Part shown: piece by piece, positions 12,501 through 24,868 of the stretch | How positions within the stretch are numbered: position 1 is the stretch's first letter | How the letters are laid out: each line of letters begins with the position of its first letter | Program-made: the position numbers and the translations under genes | Notes under the pieces: model-generated | Database searches by the model: none | Told to the model about the DNA's origin: nothing | The model's input: the letters and a program-made list of their open reading frames with translations, nothing else | DNA from: Dipylidium caninum | Lineage: Eukaryota > Platyhelminthes > Cestoda > Cyclophyllidea > Dipylidiidae | Direction of reading: 5' to 3' | Length of the DNA: 64,000 nucleotides | NCBI GenBank assembly: GCA_017562135.1 | Contig: QEYB01000255.1 | Span: forward strand, 496,001-560,000

Positions 12501-13437
12501 TGGCTCCCACAACAGTGAAGAGCGTAAATTGTGGGAAGGGGACAGACACATCAGTGCAGTGACCAGGGACGTTGGACTGATTTTCGTTGGAGGTTTCGTG
12601 TAATAATCCACTGGTAAGCGCGTGGCTCATTGTTTATGCTGACCCTGGGGCTCGACTTAATGACATGAACATAAACAAATGACCTCATATTACGCAACGC
12701 TCGGGTGTGGGTGGGATGACGAACTTTTACTCAAGCGGATGAAAGAAGAGCGCCGAAGTGCGTAGGACACAGGAGAATAAATGGGAGAGTGGACGAAGGA
12801 GTTTTCGTAAAGGCATTACTTCACTGACCGCCACCAACAACAAAATAATGGCTCCCTTCCGAGTTATCCGCGTACAGACATCGGAAGTTGCAACTGTGTG
12901 TGTGTGTGTCAGTTCACATAAACCGCCCATACATTCGTCACAATACGACTTTTAAGTAATGAACGAACGCCCTCGACGCTGGTATGCAAGAGGGGGTATT
13001 CGAACGAGGGCATGAGGACGGCTGTTTGGCATATTCTATTCGGACCTACCCCGGACTGTCTCCGAGTTTGTCGGACGACGAAATCAGTGTTTGTGGCTCC
13101 CGCCTCAGACAGTGGATGAGCAGTAGAGTTGGCGTCGTTTGTGAATTACAAAAAACCTTTAACGGGAAAATTTTCTGGTTCCGACCACATTTGGTCCGCT
13201 TACGGACGCATGTAGGAAGGTAAACATCATTACTGCTGTTTAACATGTCTATTTAAACATTTGGGATGTCCACGATGTTGAGGCATTTGCCCAATCCTAG
13301 TGGCAGTGACAATCCTGAAACGACTGAATCGGCTGCGTGTGACGTTGGCTGTGGATGGCTACATGTTTCGGCAGCATCCGACGTTCTGCAAGCAAATGCT
13401 CACCATGATGTCGGAATTAATGCCCAAACACATGACT
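9563..13437 (+). CDS. Divergent hexokinase
   Basis: Model: 9563-9671, 9709-9854, 9886-10098, 10140-10239, 10492-10674, 12038-12337, 13301-13437 and perhaps readthrough to about 13535; phases agree at every junction (1188 nt = 396 codons). Hexokinase phosphorylates glucose at the start of glycolysis. Landmarks: EKGRYLAVDFLGTEHRL (phosphate-1 loop, normally LDLGGTNFR); TFRSRSYHP; ACLSLPF (normally FTFSFP); VSKGFN (normally TKGF); VALVNDTIS with the catalytic Asp of the NDT motif; NMELGGFGDGGCL and FVTEFD; EYLGELVRQ; and RVTLAVDGYM (normally GVDGT). Both halves of the fold are present but several glycines of the nucleotide loop are changed and the C-terminal SEDGSG loop is only vaguely seen (VEDVGG at about 13460). 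Introns of 37, 31 and 41 nt are proposed; the 31-nt one could instead be a frameshift, since VMR inside it resembles family sequence. Catalysis is uncertain. Confidence 0.7.
10675..12037 (+). other. Large intron of hexokinase-like gene
   Basis: Bounded by CCAG|GTTATC and TTCCGCAG. Inside I see no additional exon; the sequence shifts from AT-rich to more balanced composition along it. Confidence 0.5.
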
Positions 13438-15478
13438 GTAAGTCGAATGCCCCGGTCCACGGTGGAAGACGTAGGCGGCGTGTGGACGCCAGTCCTGATC
13501 TTCCAGCCCTCATCTGGCATGTATTTAAATGTTGACAGGTGGAGACGTTTCTCCCCTCCTCTCCTCCCCCTTCCTCTTTCGCTCCCCCCCTCCACCACCA
13601 CAATTTCCCCCCGGGCTGATTACGATGTCCTTAGGCCGAGTTGGTGTAGAAGAGCCCTCACGCTACAAATTAGCCTCAACCATCAAGCTTCACTGCATAT
13701 TCGCGCATCAAAGCTTTCACCGTTTCCCCTGTTGCTAATTTGCACGGAGACATGTACTTTTGTTGAGAATGCTTATTCTCCCTCCTCCTCCTCCTCCAAA
13801 CCGCCTAATCCTCGTAGCCGATGAATGGCCTCTCCTCCAGGCGTCACCTTTTACTAGTGATTGTGCATATTTGATCCCCGAGGCTGCAACAAACCCCCAA
13901 TTACCTGTTAATCTAGAGATCTGACCTCCCATCTGACAGAGTCGACACAGAGAGCATGATGTTATTTGACTCCGTGAAACTGTACCAAAACCGGTGAATT
14001 ACGATCTACCTCACTAGTTAGGTTTTTTTTCCTATTAGAGGTAAATGGGCGAGCCTTGGTGCCTTAATGAAGGGTACGGCCTTTAATCGGGGTTAAACAT
14101 AAGGACATTTGGCCTCTGCATTGCAGTTCCGCATGAAATTGGTGGAGGAGAGCTATGCCCTGGGCAGTGCTGCAGTGGTCGCGCTCTACAATGCTCCAAC
14201 CAACTAGTCTGGGGCCTGCTGACCCATCCCCCTCCACTCTGCTTGAGGGGAAAGGAAAAGCCCTCGAAAAAAGTGATTCTTTTCCATCAATACGCCATGA
14301 ACCACTCCGGCATTGTTCGACTCCCGAGTGAGAGCAACGTTCTTCCTTCTGGCAATGCAACAATTGCCGACAATATGTTGAGCACTAATAAATGGATAGA
14401 ACTTGAAATGCGTTTGTAGATGACCTTTTTGACCGAAGGGGGGGAGGGGGCAAGGGGGGTATGGATTCCACGGCGTCTGGAGTTACTGCGGGCCTCGGCA
14501 TGTGCCGCAGCTACTCAGTTGTGCGGAGGGCGAAGAGCGGTGGGCTGTCGGTCACGCCACGCAGGCAGCCGGCCCATCTACGAAGTTGTTTTGGCGCAGA
14601 CCACGCGACGGCAGCGCTCTGTTCCCAATGAGCTTGGAATGCCACAGGATACGCCAACAGAAGGTGACTCTATCGAGTGTTTCACCCATTCACCTCCTCG
14701 TAGAGGGTGCCGTTCGTGGCGATCTCGAGGCGAAAATTATTCGGTAGTCTTGGCGTTCGACCGCTGCAGGGCAGACCGCAGGCCGCATGCCTCGAGTCGC
14801 GCGGCTCGCCGGTGGAGGAGGACTCTGCGAGGTGAGGCCGCGGGACGGCGCCTCCGTGGAGTTGGTCGCCACGACCAGACGCGAGCCACCAATCCGGTAG
14901 CATAATTAGCGCGACGCAGGCGAGTGGGCCTACCCTCGGGCCGATAAAGCCTTGCGGCCACGCTTTTGGCCAGCTAACCGGATTTCTCACATAAGCCATT
15001 CTAACTTCACGTGTACGTAAGTTTTGACTGCACATTATTTCATTCCGATATATTCCAAAACAGTTAAATTCCTTGCTAATTTGAACAAAAATAAATTGCA
15101 GTCCTCCAGAGGAGGTATTTTAACTGTGAGGAGAGAGGAAAGCGTGTTTCCGCTTCTAGGCAACTTACCGATTCGTGCAAAGTATTTCAGTGATAACAAT
15201 AGCAAACATCGTGTAATAAATGTTACCTTTCAGGGGATAAGTTCACTTATTCTAATCTAGCGCCTTCAGCTGTCATCTTTTGCATTTTTGCCTCTTCATT
15301 CTTTAAGCATAATAATAATTTTCATGTGAGAGACAAGGAATGCTGGCGCTTGGCGTTCGGCGCTGTGGCCCACTCCTGCAAGAGCTGAGGCCCACAACCG
15401 CGTCACTTGCAGCAGTCTGGCTAGCAGAGTGCCAAACCAGCCACTTTCTTGTCGCCTTCTGTTAGTTTGCCGAACTAA
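13438..15478. other. GC-rich gap, no supported gene
   Basis: The true 3' end of the hexokinase gene probably lies in the first few hundred bases. A CTC-rich microsatellite sits at 13779-13797 and C-rich tracts around 13550-13610. Several open frames of 60-160 codons on both strands overlap one another, are rich in Arg, Pro and Ser and show no family motif, as expected by chance in GC-rich DNA. Confidence 0.5.
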
Positions 15479-18400
15479 ATGCCATTCCTCTTTAGGTTGC
15501 AGATGTTTGGACAGATCCTTGCGTTAATGTTGCTCTTATTGAGCATATCGTCGCGGGAAGTGGCGGAATGGGCCAAAAAATTTCCAACTTTCAAGGTCAT
15601 ATACAACCCAGATTGTCTTAACAAAACGGACTGTCCGACAAATGAGACGAAGCTGATTCAGGTCATTGCGAGCCACCCCAATAAGACGGTTCATTTCCTC
15701 CTTCCGGGGTCCAACCCTGATGCGCCCATTTCAATTGTCATGCTGGAAGGGCGAAGCCAAACCGGACGAACTGCATGTGGATTGGACCCGATTTCTCTCC
15801 AGAAATGGAACTATTCTAAACTCCATCTCTCTCAATGGTGTGCGCACATCGTATGGGGTGATGTTTTATCAGGTAGAAGTTTGTTGCTGCCCAAATGTCC
15901 TCCACCGAATTTAGACGGGGCATCCTCCTTGAGGCGGAGAAGCCGTTGCAGGGTCATTTTTCCCTCATTGCTTAATAGCTTAATTTTCTATCACTGGTTG
16001 CTGGGAACTGCCAACCTCACTCCCTCCATCTGCCCCAGCTCGGACGTTACTTCCAAACCCTGTCAGTGAACTTTAAACGAGGTGGAATTAAGAGCTAAGC
16101 GATGGACCTGAAGGCCATCAACCTGGTAGAACACGCGTGAGGAGCACTTTTCTGCAGATGAAAAGGCTTCCCGTGCGCCTCCACGACGCTCGCTCGACGA
16201 AGTCGGCCAGCCACACCAACACGAGCCTCAGCGCAGGCTGTGGGGGCGGTGCGCACGCCGACTTCTCGACCGCGCCGCCGTGACGGCCTCGTGTGGACGC
16301 AAGCCCCACTGTGGGGGAAGGTCCCGGGGTGGGGAAGTAAATGTCCATTTACATGCGGCGACAGAACAACGCTAAAGCTGCTAAAGCTGCTAAACGGCGA
16401 GACGTATTTCCGAGTCCTTAGTGAAAAAGAGCAGTTGATCGTGTCTCATTTGGATCAGAGCTCCAATTTCGGCCTGTGAGGTCATTTAGTTAACCGCACA
16501 GAAGCATGTTTACCTTAGCATGGCGCCTATCTTCACGGTAGCCAGGAGAGAACATAAATTGCGCTTAACTGTGAATTTCGAGACCGAATACTCACGAACA
16601 ACTCTTCTTTACTGCCGCCATCCGCCCACAGTTTTGCGTCTACCCCGACCAAGACGACGACGCAACGCTTAGCCCTGATGACTTCCACAACCAATGTGAA
16701 CATATGCTAGGAAAGAACATGTTATGGCAGTTGAGGAACACGAGCAAAAACGCGGATCCCCTCAACTTTGTCTACACTGCCGTCAACTCTTCTGACAGTT
16801 ACGACGGTCTGGGGAACGTGACTATCAGCGTGAGTACCCACTTCTTTAAAGGGGATCCTTTACAATAAATCCCGTCAGCAGATCGGGTTGCCCTGCTTCA
16901 CTTGTGACTGCAAATGACTACAGCCATTGTCTGAGAGAATTCGCTCCGACAATTCATGACGCGCAATTTTTGTCCAGGCCCTCCCAACTCTTCTACTCAT
17001 GGCGGCAGACCCGTACTTGTAGGGCCTCTTCTCGCAACAACGCTAATTTCGCTTAATTTATTCAGAGGGTCCTCTGGCGCGAATGTCACTTGCGTTGCAG
17101 AACAGACGGGTTGTGGCCTGAACCGTAGACAATGAGGCAGCTCCGCTCGAAAGGAAGGGTGTATGACGAGCAGGCGTAATTTATTAGTGAAGTCTAACAT
17201 ACACAAAGCGGCCTCGTGACGATGTGGCATCGGTCAGGTCGGCTGCAGCACGACTTAGACCGGCGTCTCGGTGGTGGTTTTGATACCAGCATATTTGCGA
17301 GTAGATTCTCAAGCGTAAGCTAACTTTGGCGGGAGCGCCTGAAGAAATTCAGGTGCTAGGTTGAAATGACCATCGAGATTCAATGAAGACCTTACTCTTC
17401 CAGACAAGGTAGGCTGAAATAGTGTCAAAAGTGGGAGCCTGAGCAAAGGGTTGAGCCTCTTTCGACATCTGAAAAGTGATTCGGTTGTGCTGAAAGGGAC
17501 TCATCTTTTACCACCTCCTCCTGTAGCTGTCCTTCCCCCGAAGCGATACACAGTTTTCGCAGAAGGGTGTCTTCTCGCTAACTCCCGGAGACGGCGTATA
17601 CTTCGAGATCACCGTCGACGCTGTCCGCGTGCCGGACCGTGGAAGAATAGCGCCCATTCTTTTGCCTTTTTCCCAAGACCCCCTGCGGCTGAACGAGGAC
17701 TTTGTTGAGACGCACAGCTTATCCAAAAATGGAAAGGAAAGTGTAAGTCTGGTTGACTTTGCTTTAACGTGTCTCTGTCGTGCGTGAAACAAAGCCTCAC
17801 ACCCGCTGCGCAGAAGTTAGGGAAAATCTGCCGTTGCAGCATAAGCATTGCCACGTCCTCTCACCATGGCCGCCGATTCACCAGAACTGGCCACGCGAGG
17901 ACGGCCGAAGATGTGGGATGCCCGTCAGACGCGCAGACTGCCTCGGCGCAGTTGGCGCCTGACGCCTCCCGTCACGCCACAACGTCGGCTTGCGATCCCC
18001 GACCTCGCAGTCTGCGAATGCCTCCACTCAACCAATCGCAATGCGTCTGACGTGTCGCCTTCTCCCATTGCCGCATAAAGCCCATATTTTGGAACATTTC
18101 GCCAAACAACTCCCGTCGGGGACACTGAGCGCTACCCTTCAGTTGGCAGAATGCATAAAACGCGTCTCTTCACTAGGGAGAAACGGCTTTCGGACAACCC
18201 GCGCGTCCACTATTGCAGACATTGTCCCGCCCATCTGAGAAAAGTGGTAAATTCTGTTCGGAGGAAGAGGACAAGGTGGGATGCGCTGGGGAGGCAGCGG
18301 ATCCCATAGTCCGTCGTCCTGGGCGCACAATGAGGGGGCTGCGCCCATGCAAACCGGGCGCCGCCTCCTCCGCAGTCGGCTGTGGGTTGCCAGTGGGTTC

Positions 18401-19591
18401 TCGAGTCCACGTCAACCTCGCACAGGTCCGAGTCGCGCCCTCCTCATGCGCCCTCACCCCACGCTTCCGGGCGCACTTTTTCCCTCCTCTGCGGCATGAT
18501 TTTTGGCTTCTGTTCAGCAGTGAAGTTGAACGAAGGGTTGGAGCAACGTCCATTGAAGTGCCCGTTTCGCCTATCGCACACACCTGTAGATAGAATTTCG
18601 TGTGTGTGATTTAATTACCTGAGTGGTGTGCTTTACCTTTGTTTTTTCTTTCCCCTACGAACAGTTGGTTAATTTGCACCTTGCTCAAAGGCAACTCCTT
18701 GGACACTTCCCCAATCCCAATGTTGTCGAGCGAGCACCACGAATGGCCGGCCACACGCCAGCCTTCACGCAGTGGACCACGACCTGCGAGGTTTCCGAGG
18801 ATGGCGTGGCTAAAAGACGCCTGACCACTCTGCCGCGGATGCAGGTACACGCAAACATGGCTCGAAAATATAGGTATTCTCTGCCCTTCGCCATCTACGG
18901 CGACGCTTTCAATCAGAAAAACAATCCGGACGATGCCAACATCGCTGTGGGTACTCGAATCCAGCCCCTCGTCTTCGGTACTCCGCACGATGGCTTCTAC
19001 TCCGCGACGAATTTTGTACGATGGTACGGAAATCACCCCGAACATGGTTGCCATGGCGGCGGGGCATAAGTAAACAGCGCCGCTGACTGTTAGTCGTAGG
19101 CATAAACCAGGTTCACTCAGTAAGTTCTTCTGAGACACCGGAGGCGCTTTACTACTAGGTGTAGCAGGTAGTTTGCCGACTGCCTCGGATGCCATTGTCG
19201 GATCCGGCGGCGCGTGGGCCTGACGCCTCTCAGAGGTGGGAACAGGATGATGCGCGCAGCTTCATTCACTTCCTCTCCCCTTTCAAGGCGAGGTATCCTT
19301 AGCATGGGTGAGCCGGAGGAACGCGCTGACAAGCACCGACAAAGTCTCCTCGCGGGTGGAATCGCCTTTCTACTGATGTTCATTTTGATGCTCGCCGCCA
19401 CGGCTGGTGTGCTCATTTACCGCAGACGCCAATATGTGAGCCGAGGAGGACAAGAGGAACCGCTTCTGCCGCAAGACGACAATATCACCCACCGATCTGC
19501 AATTCGCCTTTCCTGCCTTCGTAATCGCCTTTGCCTTCAGCGTCGAGTGCCTTCGCCTCCATGCGATTCCGAGTCACCTCTGAACATTTGA
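15479..19591 (+). CDS. GLMP: GLMP/NCU-G1-like lysosomal membrane protein
   Basis: Type I membrane protein similar to glycosylated lysosomal membrane protein, which partners the transporter MFSD1 in lysosomes. Exons seen: 15479-15872, 16632-16829, 17563-17742, about 18673 to about 19010, and about 19306-19591. The start gives a hydrophobic signal (LALMLLLLSIS). Matching blocks: NKTVHFLL and ISIVML, ELHVDW, LSPDDFHNQC, GVYFEITVDAV, TPAFTQW, and a last exon with one membrane helix (GGIAFLLMFILMLAATAGVLIY), then RRR and an acidic dileucine-like EEPLLP tail. Many N-glycosylation sites (NKT, NET, NYS, NGT, NVT). Inside exon 1 the frame shifts by +1 at a GGG run (15749-15751): the frame before ends in MLEG and the family match resumes as GEAKPDELHVDW. 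An exon between 17742 and 18673 may be missing from the model, and the exact donor near 19010 is not resolved. Confidence 0.7.
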
Positions 19592-21599
19592 AACTGCAGC
19601 CGACCCTCCCCTCCCCCTCAAAAGTTTACCTCTACTGACAAACTGACAAGGGTGTAGCCTTTGTACGATTGCTCAAGGAATCGGTCGCAGTGAGGCGCCT
19701 CATGCCAGCCATGTCCTTGGTGGGCGGAGCGGGTGCCTCCCGTGACCGCCGGCAGCGCGGGTGACAGAGCCACGATTTAAGGGGGCACAGCGCTCCGTCA
19801 TCATGCATTGTCTGCCTTCGACCTTCATAATGCCTCGCAGAAAGGAATTGCATGACGCGACCAGGAGTGAAACCTTGCGCTGCGCAACAGAATCGTGCGC
19901 ATAAAAAAGGCTTCAGTGGCATTCCTTGTCGGTCATGTGGGTGTTCTCGGTCCACGAACTCCCCCCACCAGGAAAGGAGTTTCTGCTGAACAACGACCGG
20001 TCAGAGGTGAGAAACGACCGAGAGGAGACAAAGGCGGAATCCCCACGGCGACTGTGATTCCGACAATGGAAGTAGAGTCACGCGACCCATGTTTTAGGCG
20101 AGCGTAGACAGGACAGCTTCTTTTGAAGGCGACTGATTTATCCGTGCGAGCATTCCTTTTCCCCACCGCCAACGAACGATTGATAGGGAATTCCCCCGAG
20201 AAGTGTCTCTTACTTCCATGATTTTTAATCCCTCTAAGTTGTAGCAGGAAAGACGCTCCTCAGAATCGCTCGCTTTAGCGTCCCACGCCACTTTCCCCAG
20301 AAATGGTATCTGCGACGGCGATGGCCCGCCTGCTTGCCTGGCACATTCGCCCAAATTGTGCACTTTTGCATTCCCGCCCCGTTTGACATCTGTCGGCCAC
20401 GGACATGAATTCGCCTGATGTGCCATGGCTTCTGCCACAGGGCGAGGGACCTCTCGGTGTCAGGTCACCGAGGCGGAAGCAAACAAACAGAGAAGGGGAT
20501 GGCGCCAGCTTAAGAGGAGAAAGTTGAGGGGAAGTAGGGATTGGAGAAAGCAGCCCAGTCTGTGCGGGGTTAAGCATATCGCCTCGTCTCCTCGGCCACA
20601 CCGGGGCCCGGGGAGAACCGATTTCATGAGCTTCGCCCTCCCTCACACAGCGGGGGCAGCTCCGTCTCCCTGACGTCTATGAGCGCAGAGGATTTGCAAT
20701 TTAGCTGATACCTCTCAACTAGTGCCACCAGTTAATATTTGCATATAAAAAAATTGGCGACCTGCTCAATCACCTCTTTTGGCAGGCGCGGAGCAGAGAC
20801 CTTCGCCCTAACAATAACTCCTTCTCCCATTCACGTTCGTCAAAGCCTCATGTGTAACTAAAGCTCGACGCAAACTCACAAGAGATTCAACTAATCACGG
20901 TGAGATTTTCTTCCTAGCCTTGTTACTTTAGACGATTGCGCGCCGTACTTCCGCCGCACTGACGCAAACTGTTGCCTTGCAATGGCCGCTTAGTCGAAGA
21001 AAAAATAGCTCCGGTGGGTGAATTCGCGCGCGTAGCGTGTCTGCCCGAGGCAGGGGCATCCGTGCATCCCCTGCGCCCAGCTCCCATTCTTAGTAGCTGG
21101 ACCACATGGGCGAATCACGTCCGTTTTTGCTTGATGCACACCCCCGGCTCCTCGGTAAATTGGCCTAACGGCAGGTTGTCACGAACCGCCGGCGTTGCCG
21201 ACTGACTGCAGGCTGGCGCGACGCAGGCTCGGCTGCCCACAGTGCATGGGCTCGTCGGGGGTCGGTAGGGCGAAGTCTCGGGTTTTCACTGCAATAACTC
21301 GTCAGGCGTCGCCGCCCTCTTCTGCCTCGACGCGTCTCTGGGCCTTGGACGTCAGAGCTGCGTGCCCAAATCCCCGCCGTGGAAGAGCACCAAGACAATG
21401 GATGCCACTTTTAGTGATGGAAGTAAAAAGATAATAAGACCAGCCTCGACGACGGCATCGCCGTCTGTGATGGCGGTGCTATTCTTCTTGTCTTCAACCT
21501 GTGCATGTGTTTGTCTGGATGCATGTGCCCGTGTGTGGTATGGTGGAAAAATGTAAAGCATAATCTGGGTGACTTGAGGGAGTAGAATGGCAGTTGTTC
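19592..21599. other. GC-rich gap, no supported gene
   Basis: Only overlapping Arg/Pro/Ser-rich open frames without motifs. It lies between the GLMP stop and the stop of the IQ-motif gene, so it should contain two converging 3' untranslated regions. Confidence 0.45.
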
Positions 21600-22259
21600 T
21601 CACGACTTCTCAACTCGCATACGATGCTGCGGGCCGCCAACTTCCTGCCTGGTCACGAAGTCGCGGTACTTGGTTTCGTCGTACTTCTGCCCCTCGTGAC
21701 GGGGAATCGGCGCGGTTTGAGCACGCATGTTCTTGCGCACCCGATACCCCCTGAAGGCGGCCTGAATCTTCGTAGCCGCCTCACATTCCGAGAGGTGGTG
21801 TCCGTAGCAGGGACTGCTGTCGCCGCTTCTCTCCCCCTGCGTCAGGTGCGAACGCACTTGGTAGCCCCGAAAGGCGGCCTGGATCCGGATTGCAGCGAGG
21901 TTGCGTCTCTCCTCCTCGTCCTTCACCGTCTGCAGGACTGACTTGTTGGAGATGTCGGTCAGACGTCTTTCAGAACGCTCCTCTTTGCCCAATCTGAGGT
22001 TGGCAAAAGTCGGTGACAGCTTCTCCGAGTGCAGAGTCTTGTCGCTGTGCTCCTTTGGTATAAGGTTAAGCTCTTTGCGAGTTAAGTAGCCGCGGAATGT
22101 GGCCTGAATTTTTGTTGCCGCCAAGTTTGGATCCGGATTAGTCAGGAGGGTCACTTTGGGTAGCTCGCTGGAGTGATCCTCCTCTTTCTGAATGTGTTTT
22201 CGCACACTATACCCGCGAAACGTTGCCTGTATCTTGGTTGCGGCCTCGTCAGGCGTCGG
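21600..22259 (-). CDS. Four-IQ-motif protein, 3' exon
   Basis: A single minus-strand exon read from an acceptor (CTCTAG ending at 22260) to TGA at 21602-21600, 219 residues, phase 0. It carries four IQ calmodulin-binding motifs with nearly identical cores: AATKIQATFRGYSVRK, AATKIQATFRGYLTRK, AAIRIQAAFRGYQVRS and AATKIQAAFRGYRVRK, separated by acidic, Ser/Lys-rich linkers of about 30-50 residues. IQ motifs bind apo-calmodulin or EF-hand light chains. The tail (KYRDFVTRQEV) is unrecognised. There must be upstream exons above 22260, which I could not identify; sperm-associated RIIa/IQ proteins, neuromodulin-like proteins and ciliary IQ proteins would all fit. Confidence 0.75.
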   Translation of the reverse strand, partial: PTPDEAATKIQATFRGYSVRKHIQKEEDHSSELPKVTLLTNPDPNLAATKIQATFRGYLTRKELNLIPKEHSDKTLHSEKLSPTFANLRLGKEERSERRLTDISNKSVLQTVKDEEERRNLAAIRIQAAFRGYQVRSHLTQGERSGDSSPCYGHHLSECEAATKIQAAFRGYRVRKNMRAQTAPIPRHEGQKYDETKYRDFVTRQEVGGPQHRMRVEKS

Positions 22260-23475
22260 CTAGAGGCAGTAAGACATTTCACTTTTGCGGGCATAAAATC
22301 TCAAAATTTTCTCGGCATTCAGGGTGCAGCCAAGAGCAGACGAAAGCAACCTTCTCCCCAGCCCCGCCCTCTCAGCGCACTAGTGGCATCATCCTTCCTC
22401 CGCATTCCACTCCGTCACACAACATACTGTTGGGCGTACGTGGATTCTCCGCAGTCTGTCGGCGCTAACCGGGCAACAGGAGATGAGGATGCCTTAAGAA
22501 CCCAACTTTTGCCAGGTCACGTGGAACCGGCTTTTTATTTCTCGTTTTGCTGCACTTTGTGCCTCCGTAGAACTGCCGGGGGGCTGGGGAGATTGACTCT
22601 TTCGGCTGAGCGCATGACATGAGATGAAAGTTAAAAGAGGGGAACAATAAATGTGCATAAGTGGGTGATCAAGGGTGAATGCTTACATGGAGACGCGGCA
22701 TTTCACAAGCTAAAAGTCAGAAAAATGAATGAGTTAGTGGAGGCAGTGGGGAACAGCCTCTGGGAGGTTCTCAAGGCAGTGGGAAGCGGTTTCACCGACA
22801 AAGCGGTTAAAACGTGCCTCACATTCACACTGGTGCCGTGAACCACACCTGGTGGTGGGACTGCAACGCAAAAGCGGGAATGCGCGACTACACTGGCGAC
22901 GGTGTGTGTCCATGCGAATGGCCTTTCGCTCGGGAAATCAAAAAAATGAACACTTAGGCGGGCTTCGGCTGGGCGGTTAAAGAGCGTGTTAGGAGAAGCA
23001 TGGAAAAGCGCAGTTCGGCGGATGCATGATCGTTCTAACACCGCACGCTGACTTCGGGAATTGGGGCCGATGGTGGAGTTGGGGGCGGGAGAGTGCGAGG
23101 ACCGCGTTGTGAGCCCCGGTGCATGCGTTACCTGCGTCCATTTGCCGACGGATGAGGGAGGCCCGTCACCGTCTAATATAAAGCCCCTTTCGGTACTTGA
23201 CCTTAGAACCGAAGTTGTACACACGCACAAACACACACATAGGAGGCTGGCAACGTCAAAACAAACATTTTTTACACCTCTCCCATGCGGAGGGTTAACG
23301 AACTGGCCCATCGCCACTGCAACTCTCACATCCGTGCACTTTTCGTGCGGTATTTTGCGTTGAACTTGTTTACCTTTTATGTTGATATTCCCGCCCTCGG
23401 CATCTCACCCGTTCGCCTGCCACAGCCTTGGCGCTGGGCATAGGCTTAGTCAGGGTCCACCACTCACGGATGCAA

Positions 23476-23516
23476 CTCCTCCTCCTCCTCCTCCTCCTCC
23501 TCCTTCTTCTCCTCTT
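23476..23516. repeat. (CTC)n trinucleotide microsatellite
   Basis: About thirteen CTC/TCC units with a few substitutions at the 3' end. Confidence 0.9.
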
Positions 23517-24789
23517 TCCGTCGACTTCATGACACCAAGACAAGCGCGACAATGCTGACCACGCATAAATAAAGATGCCTTTTCACTGTCGGTGAGGTGC
23601 ACTTCCCTCTCACTTGGGCAAAGTATCTCCGTGAGAATGTCATCACGCACGACCAAAGACCCTCCCTTATTTGCACACCCTTGATGCACAACGCTAGAGC
23701 CGTTGTCCTCCTCCTTCACCCACTATTTTGGGCCTGAACGCCCTATTCACTGCCAGTAACCCGCTCTGTGAGCACCGGGGCCGAGTACACCACCCTCCCG
23801 GGATGTTAGCGAGCATCCTGTAACCTCCTTGGCGCGTACCGAATGAAATGACCCGACTTCCACTTAAATGCAGCCTCTCAGTCTCGTGTAGAACCCGAGT
23901 TTTCGCAACCTCTGTCCTGAACACCTTATTTCCCACTCAATTAACACCCCTTTGTCAGGTGGGATTTGGCGGCTTGAATGGACACCGGTCATACTTCAAA
24001 TGGTCACGGTGTCTTCCTTCCACCTTATCACGCGGATTCGCACCAAGGCATTCGCTACCCCCAATTCACGGCGACTAGTGGAAGATACGAACCTTTAAAT
24101 AAACACAAGCATTCGATTTGCCCTTTTTTTAATTTTTAAAGACTCCTTTACGCAATAAACGACCAATTTCTAGTGGCGATCTGTTTGGTACGCCAGTTGT
24201 ATCTTCCTATTTAAGAGTCTGAATGTGTAACCTGACGCAGCTACAATTGTATTTGGGCGTCCTCAGGCCACCGCAAGGCGGAGGTATTTTACGAGATATG
24301 CCCACAAGTGAGGCGGGCTCGTGTGCCACGAACAGTTGTTTCGCCCGTCGCCAAAAATACTAAACATCAGTCACGCTAAGAAGGCTTTCTTTTGTCTTTG
24401 TTTAGACTTTAGGCACCGAGACTCACACCAACCGGCGTACCGGGTTTGTAACGCGGTAATGGAGAGCGTGGACACTCACCCTGGTGGCGGCCGATGCTGG
24501 TGCGAGACGAGAGGTGGTCGAGCAGGGCTTGCGGGTGCTCCGTTGACTGGCTTAGATGGCACCACCGTCACTGCAGTCCGCAGTCGCGACGAGCGCTCGC
24601 ATGCACAAAGCGGGGCGTTGGGGCGATGGCGCTTGGGCAAAGTGAACGCAGGCAGAGGTAGCAGCGGCAAAGAAGGCACACGAGTGTCTTTGCATCAGGC
24701 AGGGCACATTAAACTGCGCGAAGACAACCAGCACGCAGCAATCGCCTTGCCAATGGCAGTCCTCGGGCACACACTTCCCCACCCACCTG

Positions 24790-24868
24790 CACACACCACT
24801 GCACGCACGCACACACACACACACATACACACACGAACACACACACGCACGCAGACACACGCAGACAG
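24790..24868. repeat. CA/GCAC-type microsatellite
   Basis: Imperfect (CA)n interspersed with CGCA units over about 80 bases. Creates Val/Cys-rich or His/Thr-rich chance open frames in several reading frames. Confidence 0.9.

Noticed and set aside
22703..23329. 208-codon minus-strand open frame
   Set aside because: Long but without domain, signal or splice context; its Cys/Val-rich part comes from a CA-rich tract. Not supported as a gene.
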